From Chloroflexota bacterium (GTDB taxonomy: Bacteria; Chloroflexota; Dehalococcoidia; Lucifugimonadales; Lucifugimonadaceae): a stretch of DNA of 64,000 bases. Made by a program: the position numbers and the translations under genes. Where the stretch lies: contig JAJCYY010000012.1 of assembly GCA_029262735.1 (NCBI GenBank), forward strand, positions 1-64,000, given 5' to 3'. The notes below the pieces were generated by a model. That model was not told the DNA's origin, did no database searches, and worked only from the letters and a program-made list of their open reading frames with translations. Shown one piece after another: positions 52,084 to 60,690 of the stretch (positions are counted from its first letter, which is position 1; the number at the start of each line of letters is the position of its first letter).

Positions 52084-54060
52084 GTGGAATCAACAGACTT
52101 CGTACATGACTTCGGAATCGTCATCACCGGCGCGGCGGTTTCGCTTGTCATATTCCGAAGACTCAAACTCTCACCTGTGCTCGGATTCCTGCTGGCCGGT
52201 GCGCTGCTCGGTCCGTTCTCATTGATCGGATCGCCCATCGACGATGTCGAGACCATTCGTCTGCTAGCCGACGTCGGTCTGGTCATGCTGCTATTTGCAC
52301 TAGGCGTCGAACTGGGCTGGCAAAGGATCCGACAGGTCGGTTTCGGCGTCATTCTCATTGGCGCGTTCGAGTTGAGCGTGATGATGGGTCTCGGGTATAT
52401 GGCAGGAGCTCTGCTCGGTTGGACAGCCGTCGAGTCGCTATTCCTTGGAGCGGCGATCGCGGTCAGCAGCAGTGCCGTCCTGGTCCAGATGCTTCGTGAT
52501 CGCGGTGAATTGACGAGTCAGCGGGGCCGGATCATCGTTGGCATCCTCGTTGTTGAAGACTTCGCCGCAGTCATCCTCCTCAGTATTCTGGCCGGTGTCG
52601 CTACACAGAGCGGCGAAGGCAATGGAGGAGCAATTGCCATCGGTTGGCGACTGGTCGTCTTCGCTGTCGCAGCGCTCGTGTTCGGCGCCTTGCTCGTGCC
52701 GAGAATCCTGGACCTGTTAGCCCGGCTGCACTCGAACCAGATGATGCTCATGGGCGCACTGGGGATGTGCTTTGGATTCGCACTTGCAGCCGGTCAGCTC
52801 GGCCTCTCTGCAGGGGCAGGCGCCTTCATCATCGGCACTGTGATAGGCGATACTCGTCACTCCCTCGCCATTTCTCGCATGACAGAGCCCGTTCGTGACC
52901 TCTTCGCCGCCATCTTCTTCGTCTCCATCGGCATGTTGGTGAACGTGGGTGAGCTGGGGCGTTTCATCCTTCCGGTTCTGTTCATAACGCTTGTCGTTGT
53001 GGTCGGAAAGGTGCTGGTGAACACACTCGGCGCCTACCTCACAGGGAGAGACGGCCGAACGTCGCTGGAGGTTGGCACGGCGATGGCGCAGCCGGGTGAG
53101 TTTTCGCTGGCAATGGTCAAGACAGGGACCGACCACGGCGCGGTAAGTGCTGCACTCAGCCCCATAGTCACCGCTGTGATTATTGTCAGTTCTTTGCTGT
53201 ACCCGCTGGTTTCGGGTTCGGCAGCGATTCTTGAGCGGTTGATCGAACGGCGTGCACCAACACGGGTGCGACGTCATGCGCTTGCGATAAACACATCAGC
53301 GATCATAGCCGGCCAACTGATCAGAACCGACGGCGTGGCAGGGAAGCGGATCAAGCGCCTGGTGAGCATAGCGATGGTGAATACCGGCGTGATCGGACTG
53401 ATCGTAGTCGCTGGAATGGTGGTTTTGAGCTTTGTAGTGCCGATAGCTGCGGCTACGTCCGTCTCACCGGGGCTTGTAGGTCTCGTTCTCGGCGGAATCC
53501 TGGTGACCCTTTCGGTACCGCCCGGGATCACCGTGTGGAAGTCGCTGTCTGAGGTGGCCCAGGAGATCACGCATGAACTGCTCCTGAGTCGCATGCACGT
53601 AGACCGTGACTCTTTCCCCGCAGCGGTGACGGCACTAATTGGTCACAGCTTCTTTGCCATAGCGCTCTTCATCATTGCTGTCTGGACTACACCGTTGTTG
53701 TGGAAACTCGTCTCTGTGGGTGAGCTGGCAACACCTGCATCCGTATTGATCACCGTGGGCACAATGGCGCTGACGGCTCGAGTCGCATTGAAGATTCACA
53801 GCTCACTCGAAGAGACCTTCGAGCACACGTTCCTGGGGACAAGAGACGGCGAAGACGTATTACACGCGACCGCGCCTCACTCGATACATGATGTGGCGGA
53901 GCCGCAAGTGGAGGAAGCGGAGCAGCCCGGCGGCGAGACAGAACCACATATCCCGGTGCAGCCGGAGCCGGTGGCTCCTGTGCGACGGTCGGCCGCTGCG
54001 ATCTCAGGCATCGAGTGGCAGCAAAGCCTTAGCAGCAAGCGCGGCAACTTGCGTAGATAG
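52084..54060 (+). CDS. CPA2-family cation:proton antiporter
   Basis: A 658-residue polytopic protein. The N-terminal Na+/H+-exchanger domain (about 1-390; around 12 TM) has FLLAGALLGP, the LLFALGVELGW and AVSSSAVLVQML segments and the conserved Asp in VVEDFAAVILL. A second, less usual membrane region (about 430-600) with four or so TM helices replaces the TrkA-N/RCK domain found in KefB/KefC. A polar C-terminal tail follows. Start is GTG 52084, with AGGA about eight bases upstream. It would exchange K+ or Na+ for H+. Confidence 0.9.
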   Translation: MESTDFVHDFGIVITGAAVSLVIFRRLKLSPVLGFLLAGALLGPFSLIGSPIDDVETIRLLADVGLVMLLFALGVELGWQRIRQVGFGVILIGAFELSVMMGLGYMAGALLGWTAVESLFLGAAIAVSSSAVLVQMLRDRGELTSQRGRIIVGILVVEDFAAVILLSILAGVATQSGEGNGGAIAIGWRLVVFAVAALVFGALLVPRILDLLARLHSNQMMLMGALGMCFGFALAAGQLGLSAGAGAFIIGTVIGDTRHSLAISRMTEPVRDLFAAIFFVSIGMLVNVGELGRFILPVLFITLVVVVGKVLVNTLGAYLTGRDGRTSLEVGTAMAQPGEFSLAMVKTGTDHGAVSAALSPIVTAVIIVSSLLYPLVSGSAAILERLIERRAPTRVRRHALAINTSAIIAGQLIRTDGVAGKRIKRLVSIAMVNTGVIGLIVVAGMVVLSFVVPIAAATSVSPGLVGLVLGGILVTLSVPPGITVWKSLSEVAQEITHELLLSRMHVDRDSFPAAVTALIGHSFFAIALFIIAVWTTPLLWKLVSVGELATPASVLITVGTMALTARVALKIHSSLEETFEHTFLGTRDGEDVLHATAPHSIHDVAEPQVEEAEQPGGETEPHIPVQPEPVAPVRRSAAAISGIEWQQSLSSKRGNLRR

Positions 54061-54084
54061 CCCGGCAGCGGTACTTTGCGTCGC

Positions 54085-54852
54085 ATGAAACCTTCAGTTC
54101 AACTCAGCGACGAATTAGTCGAACGCTTCGGCAAGATCACATCGGCAACTGCGTACAGCGGAGTCTGGCGGCTGGCGCCTCCCGACGGCCAGGAGTGGTT
54201 CGCCTCCGCGAACTACCAGCTCTGTTTGATGCGCGGCGTGAAGCCTATGACGGCCGGGAAGAAGATGGTTGGCCGCGCCCGCACACTCCGCTTCGTTCCA
54301 TCACGGCCTGATCTGTTGAAGATCACTCGTCGTGGCGCAGATTCGCCTGAGTACAGGGCGATGGCACGCTGCGGGCCTGGCGATGTGCTGATTGTCGAGG
54401 CGCACACATTCGACGAATATTCATGCATTCTCGGCAACATGAAGACGCGCATGCTGTGGCACCAGAAAGCCGAGGGCCTCGTGACCGATGGGGCGATTCG
54501 TGACCTGCAGATGATCTCGGACGAGTACGGACTTTCGGTGTTTGCCGCCAACCGTTCGCCTGCCGGGAACCTGCCGTTTCTCGAAGCGTACCAAGAGAAC
54601 GAGCCGGTCAATGTCGGCGGTGTGCTGGTGATGCCGGGAGACATGATCGTCGCAGACGACGACGGAGTCGTTGTGGTTCCGGCAGATCGCGCCGAAGAGG
54701 TGATCGATTGGATCGAGGAGCAGGAAGAGGCCGAGGAGTACGTGATCAAGCTGATCGATGAGGAACGCGTGCCGCCGGGTAAGTACTATCCAATTTCAGC
54801 AGAGATAAAAGAGCGATTTCGGGCCGACAAACAGGCGCGAGAGCAGGAGTAG
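54085..54852 (+). CDS. RraA-like protein / HMG-CHA aldolase family
   Basis: A 255-residue RraA-family protein. The active-site block GLVTDGAIRDLQMI holds the conserved Arg-Asp, and PGDMIVADDDGVVVVPADRA is the C-terminal signature. Family members are divalent-metal 4-hydroxy-4-methyl-2-oxoglutarate/oxaloacetate aldolase-decarboxylases, or RNase E inhibitors in Enterobacteria. Here a carboxylic-acid aldolase is more likely. No Shine-Dalgarno sequence is clear; TTG 54076 is an alternative. It precedes a sarcosine-oxidase-like gene by 24 bp. Confidence 0.85.
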   Translation: MKPSVQLSDELVERFGKITSATAYSGVWRLAPPDGQEWFASANYQLCLMRGVKPMTAGKKMVGRARTLRFVPSRPDLLKITRRGADSPEYRAMARCGPGDVLIVEAHTFDEYSCILGNMKTRMLWHQKAEGLVTDGAIRDLQMISDEYGLSVFAANRSPAGNLPFLEAYQENEPVNVGGVLVMPGDMIVADDDGVVVVPADRAEEVIDWIEEQEEAEEYVIKLIDEERVPPGKYYPISAEIKERFRADKQAREQE

Positions 54853-54876
54853 GGCGCAAGCAGCACCCTGGCAATC

Positions 54877-56067
54877 ATGACAACAACAGCAGATGTGATC
54901 GTAGTCGGTCTCGGTGCTCACGGCAGTTCCGCCGCCTCCCACCTGGCGCGCCGGGGCCTGAAGGTGATCGGCTTCGACACCCATTGCCCACCGCACACAT
55001 TTGGATCGTCGCACGGCGGCACGCGCATCATCCGCCAGTCCTACTCCGAAGGACCGTTTTACGTGCCAATCATGCTCAGGGCATACGAGCTCTGGGAGGA
55101 TCTGCAGGAACGCTCAGGCGTAGAACTAATGCGGATTACGGGCGGCCTTTCTATTGGCGACACACGCGGCAAGGGCACGGCTGGTATCCGAGCGAGCGCT
55201 GCCGAGCACGATCTGCCGATCGACATCCTCACACCGGAGCAGATCCACGAACGGTATCCCGTCCTGCACCCGAACGAGCACATGGAGGCGACGTTCGACC
55301 CGCGGGCGGGCGGCCTTTTCCCGGAGCCAGCGGTACAGGCGCACCTTGATGAGGCGGTCAATGCCGGGGCGGACCTGCGGTTCGATGAGCCAGTAACCAG
55401 CTGGCGGCCGGACCGGGAAGGTGGTGGCGTGCAGGTCGAGACGAAGTCAGGCACGTTTGAGGCGAAGCAGCTTGTGTTCACAGCGGGTGCCTGGCTGCCT
55501 GAACTGGTCTCGAAGCTAAAGCTGCCGATGTGGATCGAGCGGCAGGTGCTGTTCTGGCTGGAGCCGAAGGCCAACGCTGACGCATTCAAGCCTGAAAACA
55601 TGGGGAACCACGGCTGGGAGTATGACCCCGGCTACAACTTCTACGCGCAGCCAGACTACGGCGAGGGCGTGAAGGTGGCGCTGCACCACAATGGGCGAAG
55701 CTCTCATCCCGACTCGCTAGACCGAGTGGTCACGGCGGAGGACGAGAACGCACTGCGCAAGCAGATCGAGCGTTACATCCCCGACCTGAACGGAAAACTG
55801 CTCAACAGCGCAGTCTGCATGTACACCGACACGCCGGACCTGCATTTCCTGATCGACTTTCATCCGGGGCACAAGAACATCCTGCTCGTGAGTCCGTGTT
55901 CGGGCCACGGCTTCAAATTCTCGGCGGTGATGGGCGAGATCGTGGCCGACATGGTTACCGAGGGCAAGTCGAAATTCGACCTGTCGAACTTTGGTGTCGA
56001 GCGCCTGTTGAGCGAGGAGTCACAGGCAGCCTGCCCACCGGAGCGCAGGCCGTACGCAACGGTATGA
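54877..56067 (+). CDS. Monomeric sarcosine oxidase / N-methyltryptophan oxidase-like flavoenzyme
   Basis: A 396-residue DAO-superfamily FAD enzyme. The FAD loop is VVGLGAHGSSAASHLARRG. The stretch SSHGGTRIIRQSYSEGPFYV is typical of MSOX/MTOX. Cys314 in AVCMYTDTPDLHF matches the covalent-flavin Cys315 of Bacillus MSOX, and CSGHGFKFSAVMGE completes the flavin site. It should oxidise an N-methyl amino acid or secondary amine to amine, formaldehyde and H2O2. It overlaps the next gene by 4 bp. Confidence 0.92.
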   Translation: MTTTADVIVVGLGAHGSSAASHLARRGLKVIGFDTHCPPHTFGSSHGGTRIIRQSYSEGPFYVPIMLRAYELWEDLQERSGVELMRITGGLSIGDTRGKGTAGIRASAAEHDLPIDILTPEQIHERYPVLHPNEHMEATFDPRAGGLFPEPAVQAHLDEAVNAGADLRFDEPVTSWRPDREGGGVQVETKSGTFEAKQLVFTAGAWLPELVSKLKLPMWIERQVLFWLEPKANADAFKPENMGNHGWEYDPGYNFYAQPDYGEGVKVALHHNGRSSHPDSLDRVVTAEDENALRKQIERYIPDLNGKLLNSAVCMYTDTPDLHFLIDFHPGHKNILLVSPCSGHGFKFSAVMGEIVADMVTEGKSKFDLSNFGVERLLSEESQAACPPERRPYATV

Positions 56068-58229
56068 CCCTTCGTCTTCTCGTTGCTCTTGGCCTCGTTC
56101 TGCTCTCCGCCGCCTTCGCATGTTCTGCGTCCGATGATGGCGACGGTGACGTCGATCAGGAAACCGTAGTTCCTGTCGCCACCGCGACTGCGCGGCCGTT
56201 GCTGAACACACCTGAGCCGGGTCGGCAGGCCGACTGGATCTACTGGCTCTCGGATATCGACCTCGGCGCGATAGCAAGCCATGGTCCGGGAGTGGCGGTC
56301 ATCGACTACTCGCGGGACGGCGGATTGGATTCAGAGTTCACTCGCTCAGAGATCGAATCACTCCGTTCCAGCATGTCGGGCGACAGGCTCGTCATCTCGT
56401 ACATGAGCATCGGTGAGGCGGAGGACTATCGCTACTACTGGCAGGATTCCTGGGCTTCAGAGCGTCCCGGCTGGCTGGAAGATGAGAACCGAAACTGGCC
56501 GGGCAACTTCAAGGTCAAGTTCTGGGAGCCGGACTGGCAGGCTCTGATTTTAGGCGGCCCGGACAGCTACCTGGACAAGATCATTGCAGCAGGTTTTGAC
56601 GGTGTGTATCTCGACATCGTCGATGCCTACGACTACTTCACTGAGCGAGGCCGTGACAGCGCCGAGGACGAGATGGTGCGGTTCGTCTCTGAGTTGAGCG
56701 AGTATGCAAAGTCAAAGCAGCCGGGCTTCCTGGTATTTCCGCAGAATGCTCCCGAGCTGGGCGTGCGAGCGGACTGGCTGGAGGTCGTAGACGGTATCGG
56801 CATCGAGGGCGTGTACTTTGGCTGGGACGCGCCAAACAAGGCAACGGGGACCGGCGATCGGCAATGGCTTGAGGAGCAGTTGGCACGGTTCGTGGACGCA
56901 GGAAAGACCGTGCTGGCGGTCGACTATGCGTCCGATGCGTCAGACATCACCGAGGCGTACAGCATGTCCAGGGACATGGGATTCCTTTCGACGGTCACTC
57001 ACGTTGACCTCGACCGTCTGCCATCGCCAACGCCGTATCCGGTCTGGCCGCCACTTCTAAGGCACAGCCAGTGCGTTGGCTCCGGCGTTGCGGTTATCAT
57101 CTGGCCTCTATCACTCGCACTTTGCGCCTCAATATTTCGACCCATTAACCCTCAGCAGAAACCTGCTCGGCGCAGGACTGGAAAAAATATGGCACCGCAC
57201 AGACGAATACTGATTATGGGAGCGGGCGGAATAGGCAGCGTCGTCGGAGGGCTGCTTTCGAAAAGCGGACAAGACGTGACGCTGGTCGACCAGTGGGTTG
57301 AGCACGTCGAGGCCATTAAGCAAAACGGTCTTGTCGTCGAGACCCGCTGGGACACACACAAGACGCGTCCTCGGGCGTTGCACCTTTATGAGCTGGCACA
57401 GGAAGAAAAGCCGTTCGATATGGCGTTCATCGCTGTGAAGTCGTACGACACCGACTGGGCGACCATGTTCGTGAAGCCATACGTGGACCCGGAAAACGGG
57501 ATATTCGTCGACTTCCAGAACGGTATAAACGATGAGCGGGTTGCGACGGTTGCTGGAGCCGAGCGAACACTTGGCTGCATCATCACGATCAGTGCTGCCG
57601 TCTACGAGCCTGGAATCGCGCTTCGTACCGATGAGAACGAGCTCGGCTACAAGATCGCAGAGCAGGACGGCTCCGACACGCCGCGTGCGCGGGAGCTTGT
57701 TGAGATCATGCAGGCGGCGGGCGAGACCGAGTTCACCGATGACTTGTGGGGCGATCGGTGGTCGAAGCTGATGGTCAACTGCATGAACAATGCACTTGCC
57801 GGGATCAGTGGCTACGGCACGGCGGAGACGCGCACGAATACGGATACGCGTCGCGCAGGGATTCAACTTGGAGCAGAGGTTGCGCGTGTTGCGAAGGCGC
57901 ACGGACACAGGCTGCATGCGGTGCTTGGTCTCTCGCCGGAGATGGTGGTCGATGCGGCCGAGGGAAGGAACGTCGAAGAGGTGGAGTCGATGCTGCTCGA
58001 AACGGCGCGGAAGGCAGGTTCAGGCGGAGTGCCGTCTTTCGGCCAGGATGTGCGAAAGGGCCGCAGAACCGAGATCGACTTCCTGAATGGGTACGTGAGC
58101 GAGAAGGGTCGCGAGGTGAACGTGCCAACGCCGTTCAACGACCGGATTGTGAAGCTGGTGCATGAGCTTGGGATCGGATTCGACGGAAACCCGGCGCACC
58201 TGAAGCCACTGGTGGAGATGTTGCCGTAA
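56064..58229 (+). CDS. GH114-like lipoprotein continuous in frame with a ketopantoate reductase domain
   Basis: One open frame of 721 codons joins two unrelated proteins. Residues 1-25 are a lipoprotein-type signal (LLSAAFAC). Residues ~55-330 resemble GH114/TM1410 endo-alpha-1,4-polygalactosaminidase-like barrels (VISYMSIGEAEDYRYYW, FDGVYLDIVDAYDYF). From ATG 57189 a complete ApbA/PanE-type NADPH reductase follows (ILIMGAGGIGSVVGG...WSKLMVNCMNNALAG). The start at 56064 overlaps the oxidase stop (ATGA). The ~45-codon joint (57050-57188) looks like intergenic sequence without a stop. It may be a recent stop-codon loss, an assembly error or a real fusion. A secreted signal ahead of a cytoplasmic reductase argues against a functional fusion. 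Confidence 0.7.
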   Translation: MTLRLLVALGLVLLSAAFACSASDDGDGDVDQETVVPVATATARPLLNTPEPGRQADWIYWLSDIDLGAIASHGPGVAVIDYSRDGGLDSEFTRSEIESLRSSMSGDRLVISYMSIGEAEDYRYYWQDSWASERPGWLEDENRNWPGNFKVKFWEPDWQALILGGPDSYLDKIIAAGFDGVYLDIVDAYDYFTERGRDSAEDEMVRFVSELSEYAKSKQPGFLVFPQNAPELGVRADWLEVVDGIGIEGVYFGWDAPNKATGTGDRQWLEEQLARFVDAGKTVLAVDYASDASDITEAYSMSRDMGFLSTVTHVDLDRLPSPTPYPVWPPLLRHSQCVGSGVAVIIWPLSLALCASIFRPINPQQKPARRRTGKNMAPHRRILIMGAGGIGSVVGGLLSKSGQDVTLVDQWVEHVEAIKQNGLVVETRWDTHKTRPRALHLYELAQEEKPFDMAFIAVKSYDTDWATMFVKPYVDPENGIFVDFQNGINDERVATVAGAERTLGCIITISAAVYEPGIALRTDENELGYKIAEQDGSDTPRARELVEIMQAAGETEFTDDLWGDRWSKLMVNCMNNALAGISGYGTAETRTNTDTRRAGIQLGAEVARVAKAHGHRLHAVLGLSPEMVVDAAEGRNVEEVESMLLETARKAGSGGVPSFGQDVRKGRRTEIDFLNGYVSEKGREVNVPTPFNDRIVKLVHELGIGFDGNPAHLKPLVEMLP
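57189..58229 (+). CDS. 2-dehydropantoate 2-reductase family protein (internal start)
   Basis: Likely independent product of the second half of the joined frame: 346 residues beginning at ATG 57189, with AGGA 11 bases upstream. The Rossmann loop GAGGIGSVVGGLLSKSG is followed by the family's SYDTDWA and FQNGINDE motifs, where Asn of QNG binds substrate. The helical C-domain carries KLMVNCMNNALAGI with the catalytic Lys and ends in PSFGQDVRKGRRTEIDFLNG. The reaction would be NADPH-dependent reduction of ketopantoate or another 2-keto acid. The start is inferred from homology length. Confidence 0.75.
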   Translation: MAPHRRILIMGAGGIGSVVGGLLSKSGQDVTLVDQWVEHVEAIKQNGLVVETRWDTHKTRPRALHLYELAQEEKPFDMAFIAVKSYDTDWATMFVKPYVDPENGIFVDFQNGINDERVATVAGAERTLGCIITISAAVYEPGIALRTDENELGYKIAEQDGSDTPRARELVEIMQAAGETEFTDDLWGDRWSKLMVNCMNNALAGISGYGTAETRTNTDTRRAGIQLGAEVARVAKAHGHRLHAVLGLSPEMVVDAAEGRNVEEVESMLLETARKAGSGGVPSFGQDVRKGRRTEIDFLNGYVSEKGREVNVPTPFNDRIVKLVHELGIGFDGNPAHLKPLVEMLP

Positions 58230-58283
58230 GGCATGGCGACTCGTGCCGTAGTTCGCAGGGCGATCGGCATCCCGGATTAAACT

Positions 58284-58868
58284 ATGAAACTGTACTTTGT
58301 GAGGCACGGTGACACCCAGCGGGGTGTTAATGGCGTCTACGGCTACTCGGCGCCGCTGAGCGAACTTGGCACGGTTCAGGCTGAGCAAACAGCACGCTAC
58401 ATGTCACAGCTCCGGATCACGCACATCGCGTCGAGCGACGCCGTGCGCGCATTGCAGACAGCGGAGCCGTTCAAACAGGCCACTGGTCTTAGCCTGGACG
58501 TGATACCTGAGCTGACCGAAATCGACATTGGCGTTCCTTCAGACGGCATATCACCGATCAAGGAAAACCGGACACCAGACGGCCGTTACATCATGGACTG
58601 CACTCACCTCGGCGGTGAGTCGTGGGAGCAGTTCAGGGAACGGGTCAGGTCAGGCCTCGGGATTCTCGACGACAGGTTCGCAGGTGACGACGTGATCGCA
58701 GTGTTCACTCACGGCGGTGTTAAGAGCGTGGCATTGGACCATTACCTCGGCCGCGAGCCGACATCGATAATGCACACTCCGTTTGACAACGGCTCGATCT
58801 CAATAGTGGAGTCCGCGGATGCGGGTCACGTCGTGCACGGTGTGAATGACATCTCACACCTGTATTAG
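58284..58868 (+). CDS. Histidine phosphatase (phosphoglycerate mutase-like)
   Basis: A 194-residue branch 1 histidine phosphatase. The RHG motif is YFVRHGDTQ with the phospho-acceptor His8. Glu in the ELTEIDIG segment is the likely proton donor, and VFTHGGV carries the second His. It could be a cobalamin-biosynthesis-type, sugar-phosphate or broad-specificity phosphatase. It follows the reductase by 54 bp on the same strand. Confidence 0.87.
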   Translation: MKLYFVRHGDTQRGVNGVYGYSAPLSELGTVQAEQTARYMSQLRITHIASSDAVRALQTAEPFKQATGLSLDVIPELTEIDIGVPSDGISPIKENRTPDGRYIMDCTHLGGESWEQFRERVRSGLGILDDRFAGDDVIAVFTHGGVKSVALDHYLGREPTSIMHTPFDNGSISIVESADAGHVVHGVNDISHLY

Positions 58869-58902
58869 TCGACCGATAAGCACCGGAATTCAGCCCGCAT
58901 CG

Positions 58903-60690
58903 TCAGACCTGGCGGTATGGGATCACTTCAAGGCCGGAATCGCCGACGATAACCAGTAGGCGTTCATCGGAGGCATTCCGAATGGTCAAAGCGGCTTCTT
59001 CGATCTGCTCTGGGCTCGGTCGCGACGCCAGACCCGTCCCAGGCTGCGCCCAGAGTTCAATACCGTAACCAAGGCTAGATTCCAGTTGATTGGCAACACT
59101 CACGAGCTCTTCAGGCACAAGCACCGTGACGCTTTTTCTGGCGAGCTTCGTGACAGGCTGCGCGACAGCCAGGATTCGCCTGTCTTCACGAATGATGATC
59201 AGATAGTAGGCACTGATCAGTCCAGTGCTCAGAAGTACTCCAAGTGCCCACTGAGCATCGCGGAACGTCTCGCTCGAGAAGCTGCTGTCCAGGATCGAGT
59301 CGATAAACATGAACAGCAGTGCGCTCAGGCTGCCAAGAGCGGCCAGTGCGCCCACCCCGAACACGGAGTAGATGTGGATTCGACGTGACGAGGTCTCAAG
59401 TTCAAGCGGCGCTGTCTTGACGCTCTTCTGGATCTGCCACCAGTAGTACAGCCAGATCCCGCCGCCAACAAGAAGCAGCGGCAAAACTACCGACAGTTGG
59501 CCCTGCCACCCAGCACGGTCGATCAGGTAGTTACGAGCATCTCGCGAAGTGGCGGACACGAACAGTGCGATCAGGAACACGAACCCGGTCGCCAGTGTAG
59601 CCAGGCTCAGGCTGGCGATCAGGTAGTTGTAGATGCGACGGGCTGATGCGACACCCGTAGCCGTCGATTCCTGCGACAGGACGGCGGCGTGGTATCCCCA
59701 CAGCGCCGTGCCAGCCAGAAGAGCAGGGATCAATCCGGTCAAAACTCTGAAGTGCTCGTCTCCAGGAGATATCGATGGAGTTGAAAGCAGCCACTGCAGG
59801 ACCACGACGAACACCGAGCTGACAGCCACGACGACGGTCACAACGCCGAACAGCACGCCGAACACGTAGACGTACACCTGGCGCAGGGTGGACTCTGGCT
59901 CCCGGTCTGCGGTCCGGAGCCAGTGCCACCACCAGCCAACTGAGCCTATAAGAATCAGCGCCACGCTGATCCTTATGGCGTCACCCCACAACTCTGGCTC
60001 GACAAAGATGTTGTCGATGAACAGCGAAACATATGCTCGATCGAACAGGCGTTGCAGGATGATTCCGATGCCGACCAGCGTCATCACGAGGAACAGTATC
60101 GAAGCCGCGTAGACGTAGATGGATCTGAACGGCGTCGCATCACGGTCAGCCGGTGTGATTTTCGAATCGAGCCACCAGTGGTAGGCCCAGATTCCACCCC
60201 AGACCAACGGATACGCAATGTCAGTTCCCTCGAGGTGATCGACACCCAGGAACACTCCGATCAGCGAGATCATCCCGGTAACGATAAAACCGATCGAGAT
60301 GGCTTCGATCAGATATATGTATAGGCCGCGGACAGCGCTTCCGGCCTCGTGCGGATCGCTTTCGGTGGTCTTGAGAATGCGTCGCCAGGTGATCAGCCAG
60401 GCGGGCGTACCGACGAGAGTGAGGGCGATGCCGAGTGCGAGCTGGTTGTTGCTGGGGGATACGAACGAGTCATCGCGCAACGTATCGACCACGTAGCCGA
60501 CGAGAAGCGACGCCCCGCTGAGGGCAACCATCAATGCGGCAAAAGCGAACAGATAGAAGAATGCCTGCCGCGTCCCGATGCCGGGTGCAGCGCGATCTGC
60601 TCTGCCTCGTGCCCGGTTGACCACTAAAACAATTCCATAGACGACTACGGCCAGGATCGCGAGCGGGAATATGAAGCCGAAAATCTCCAT
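58903..60690 (-). CDS. Polytopic membrane protein with six DUF5671-like modules
   Basis: A 595-residue protein. After an N-terminal TM helix (about 4-24), a module of ~80 residues is repeated six times, beginning near residues 41, 121, 189, 270, 351 and 436. Each opens with a pattern like R-x-x-Y-x-Y (RGLYIYL, RSIYVYA, RQVYVYV, RRIYNYL, RRIHIYS), has two TM helices and closes with aromatic-rich W/Y-x-x-W (IWAYHWWL, WWWHWLR, IWLYYWWQ). The spacing resembles DUF5671. A soluble C-terminal domain (about 515-595; ELVSVANQLESSLGYG, LLVIVGDSGLEVI) follows. Function is unknown. It overlaps the upstream NTF2-like gene by one base. Confidence 0.75.
   Translation of the reverse strand: MEIFGFIFPLAILAVVVYGIVLVVNRARGRADRAAPGIGTRQAFFYLFAFAALMVALSGASLLVGYVVDTLRDDSFVSPSNNQLALGIALTLVGTPAWLITWRRILKTTESDPHEAGSAVRGLYIYLIEAISIGFIVTGMISLIGVFLGVDHLEGTDIAYPLVWGGIWAYHWWLDSKITPADRDATPFRSIYVYAASILFLVMTLVGIGIILQRLFDRAYVSLFIDNIFVEPELWGDAIRISVALILIGSVGWWWHWLRTADREPESTLRQVYVYVFGVLFGVVTVVVAVSSVFVVVLQWLLSTPSISPGDEHFRVLTGLIPALLAGTALWGYHAAVLSQESTATGVASARRIYNYLIASLSLATLATGFVFLIALFVSATSRDARNYLIDRAGWQGQLSVVLPLLLVGGGIWLYYWWQIQKSVKTAPLELETSSRRIHIYSVFGVGALAALGSLSALLFMFIDSILDSSFSSETFRDAQWALGVLLSTGLISAYYLIIIREDRRILAVAQPVTKLARKSVTVLVPEELVSVANQLESSLGYGIELWAQPGTGLASRPSPEQIEEAALTIRNASDERLLVIVGDSGLEVIPYRQV

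Noticed and set aside
57129-57917. 262-codon minus-strand frame
   Set aside because: Antisense to the ketopantoate reductase half of the joined ORF; considered because of the odd junction, but it has no protein-like features.
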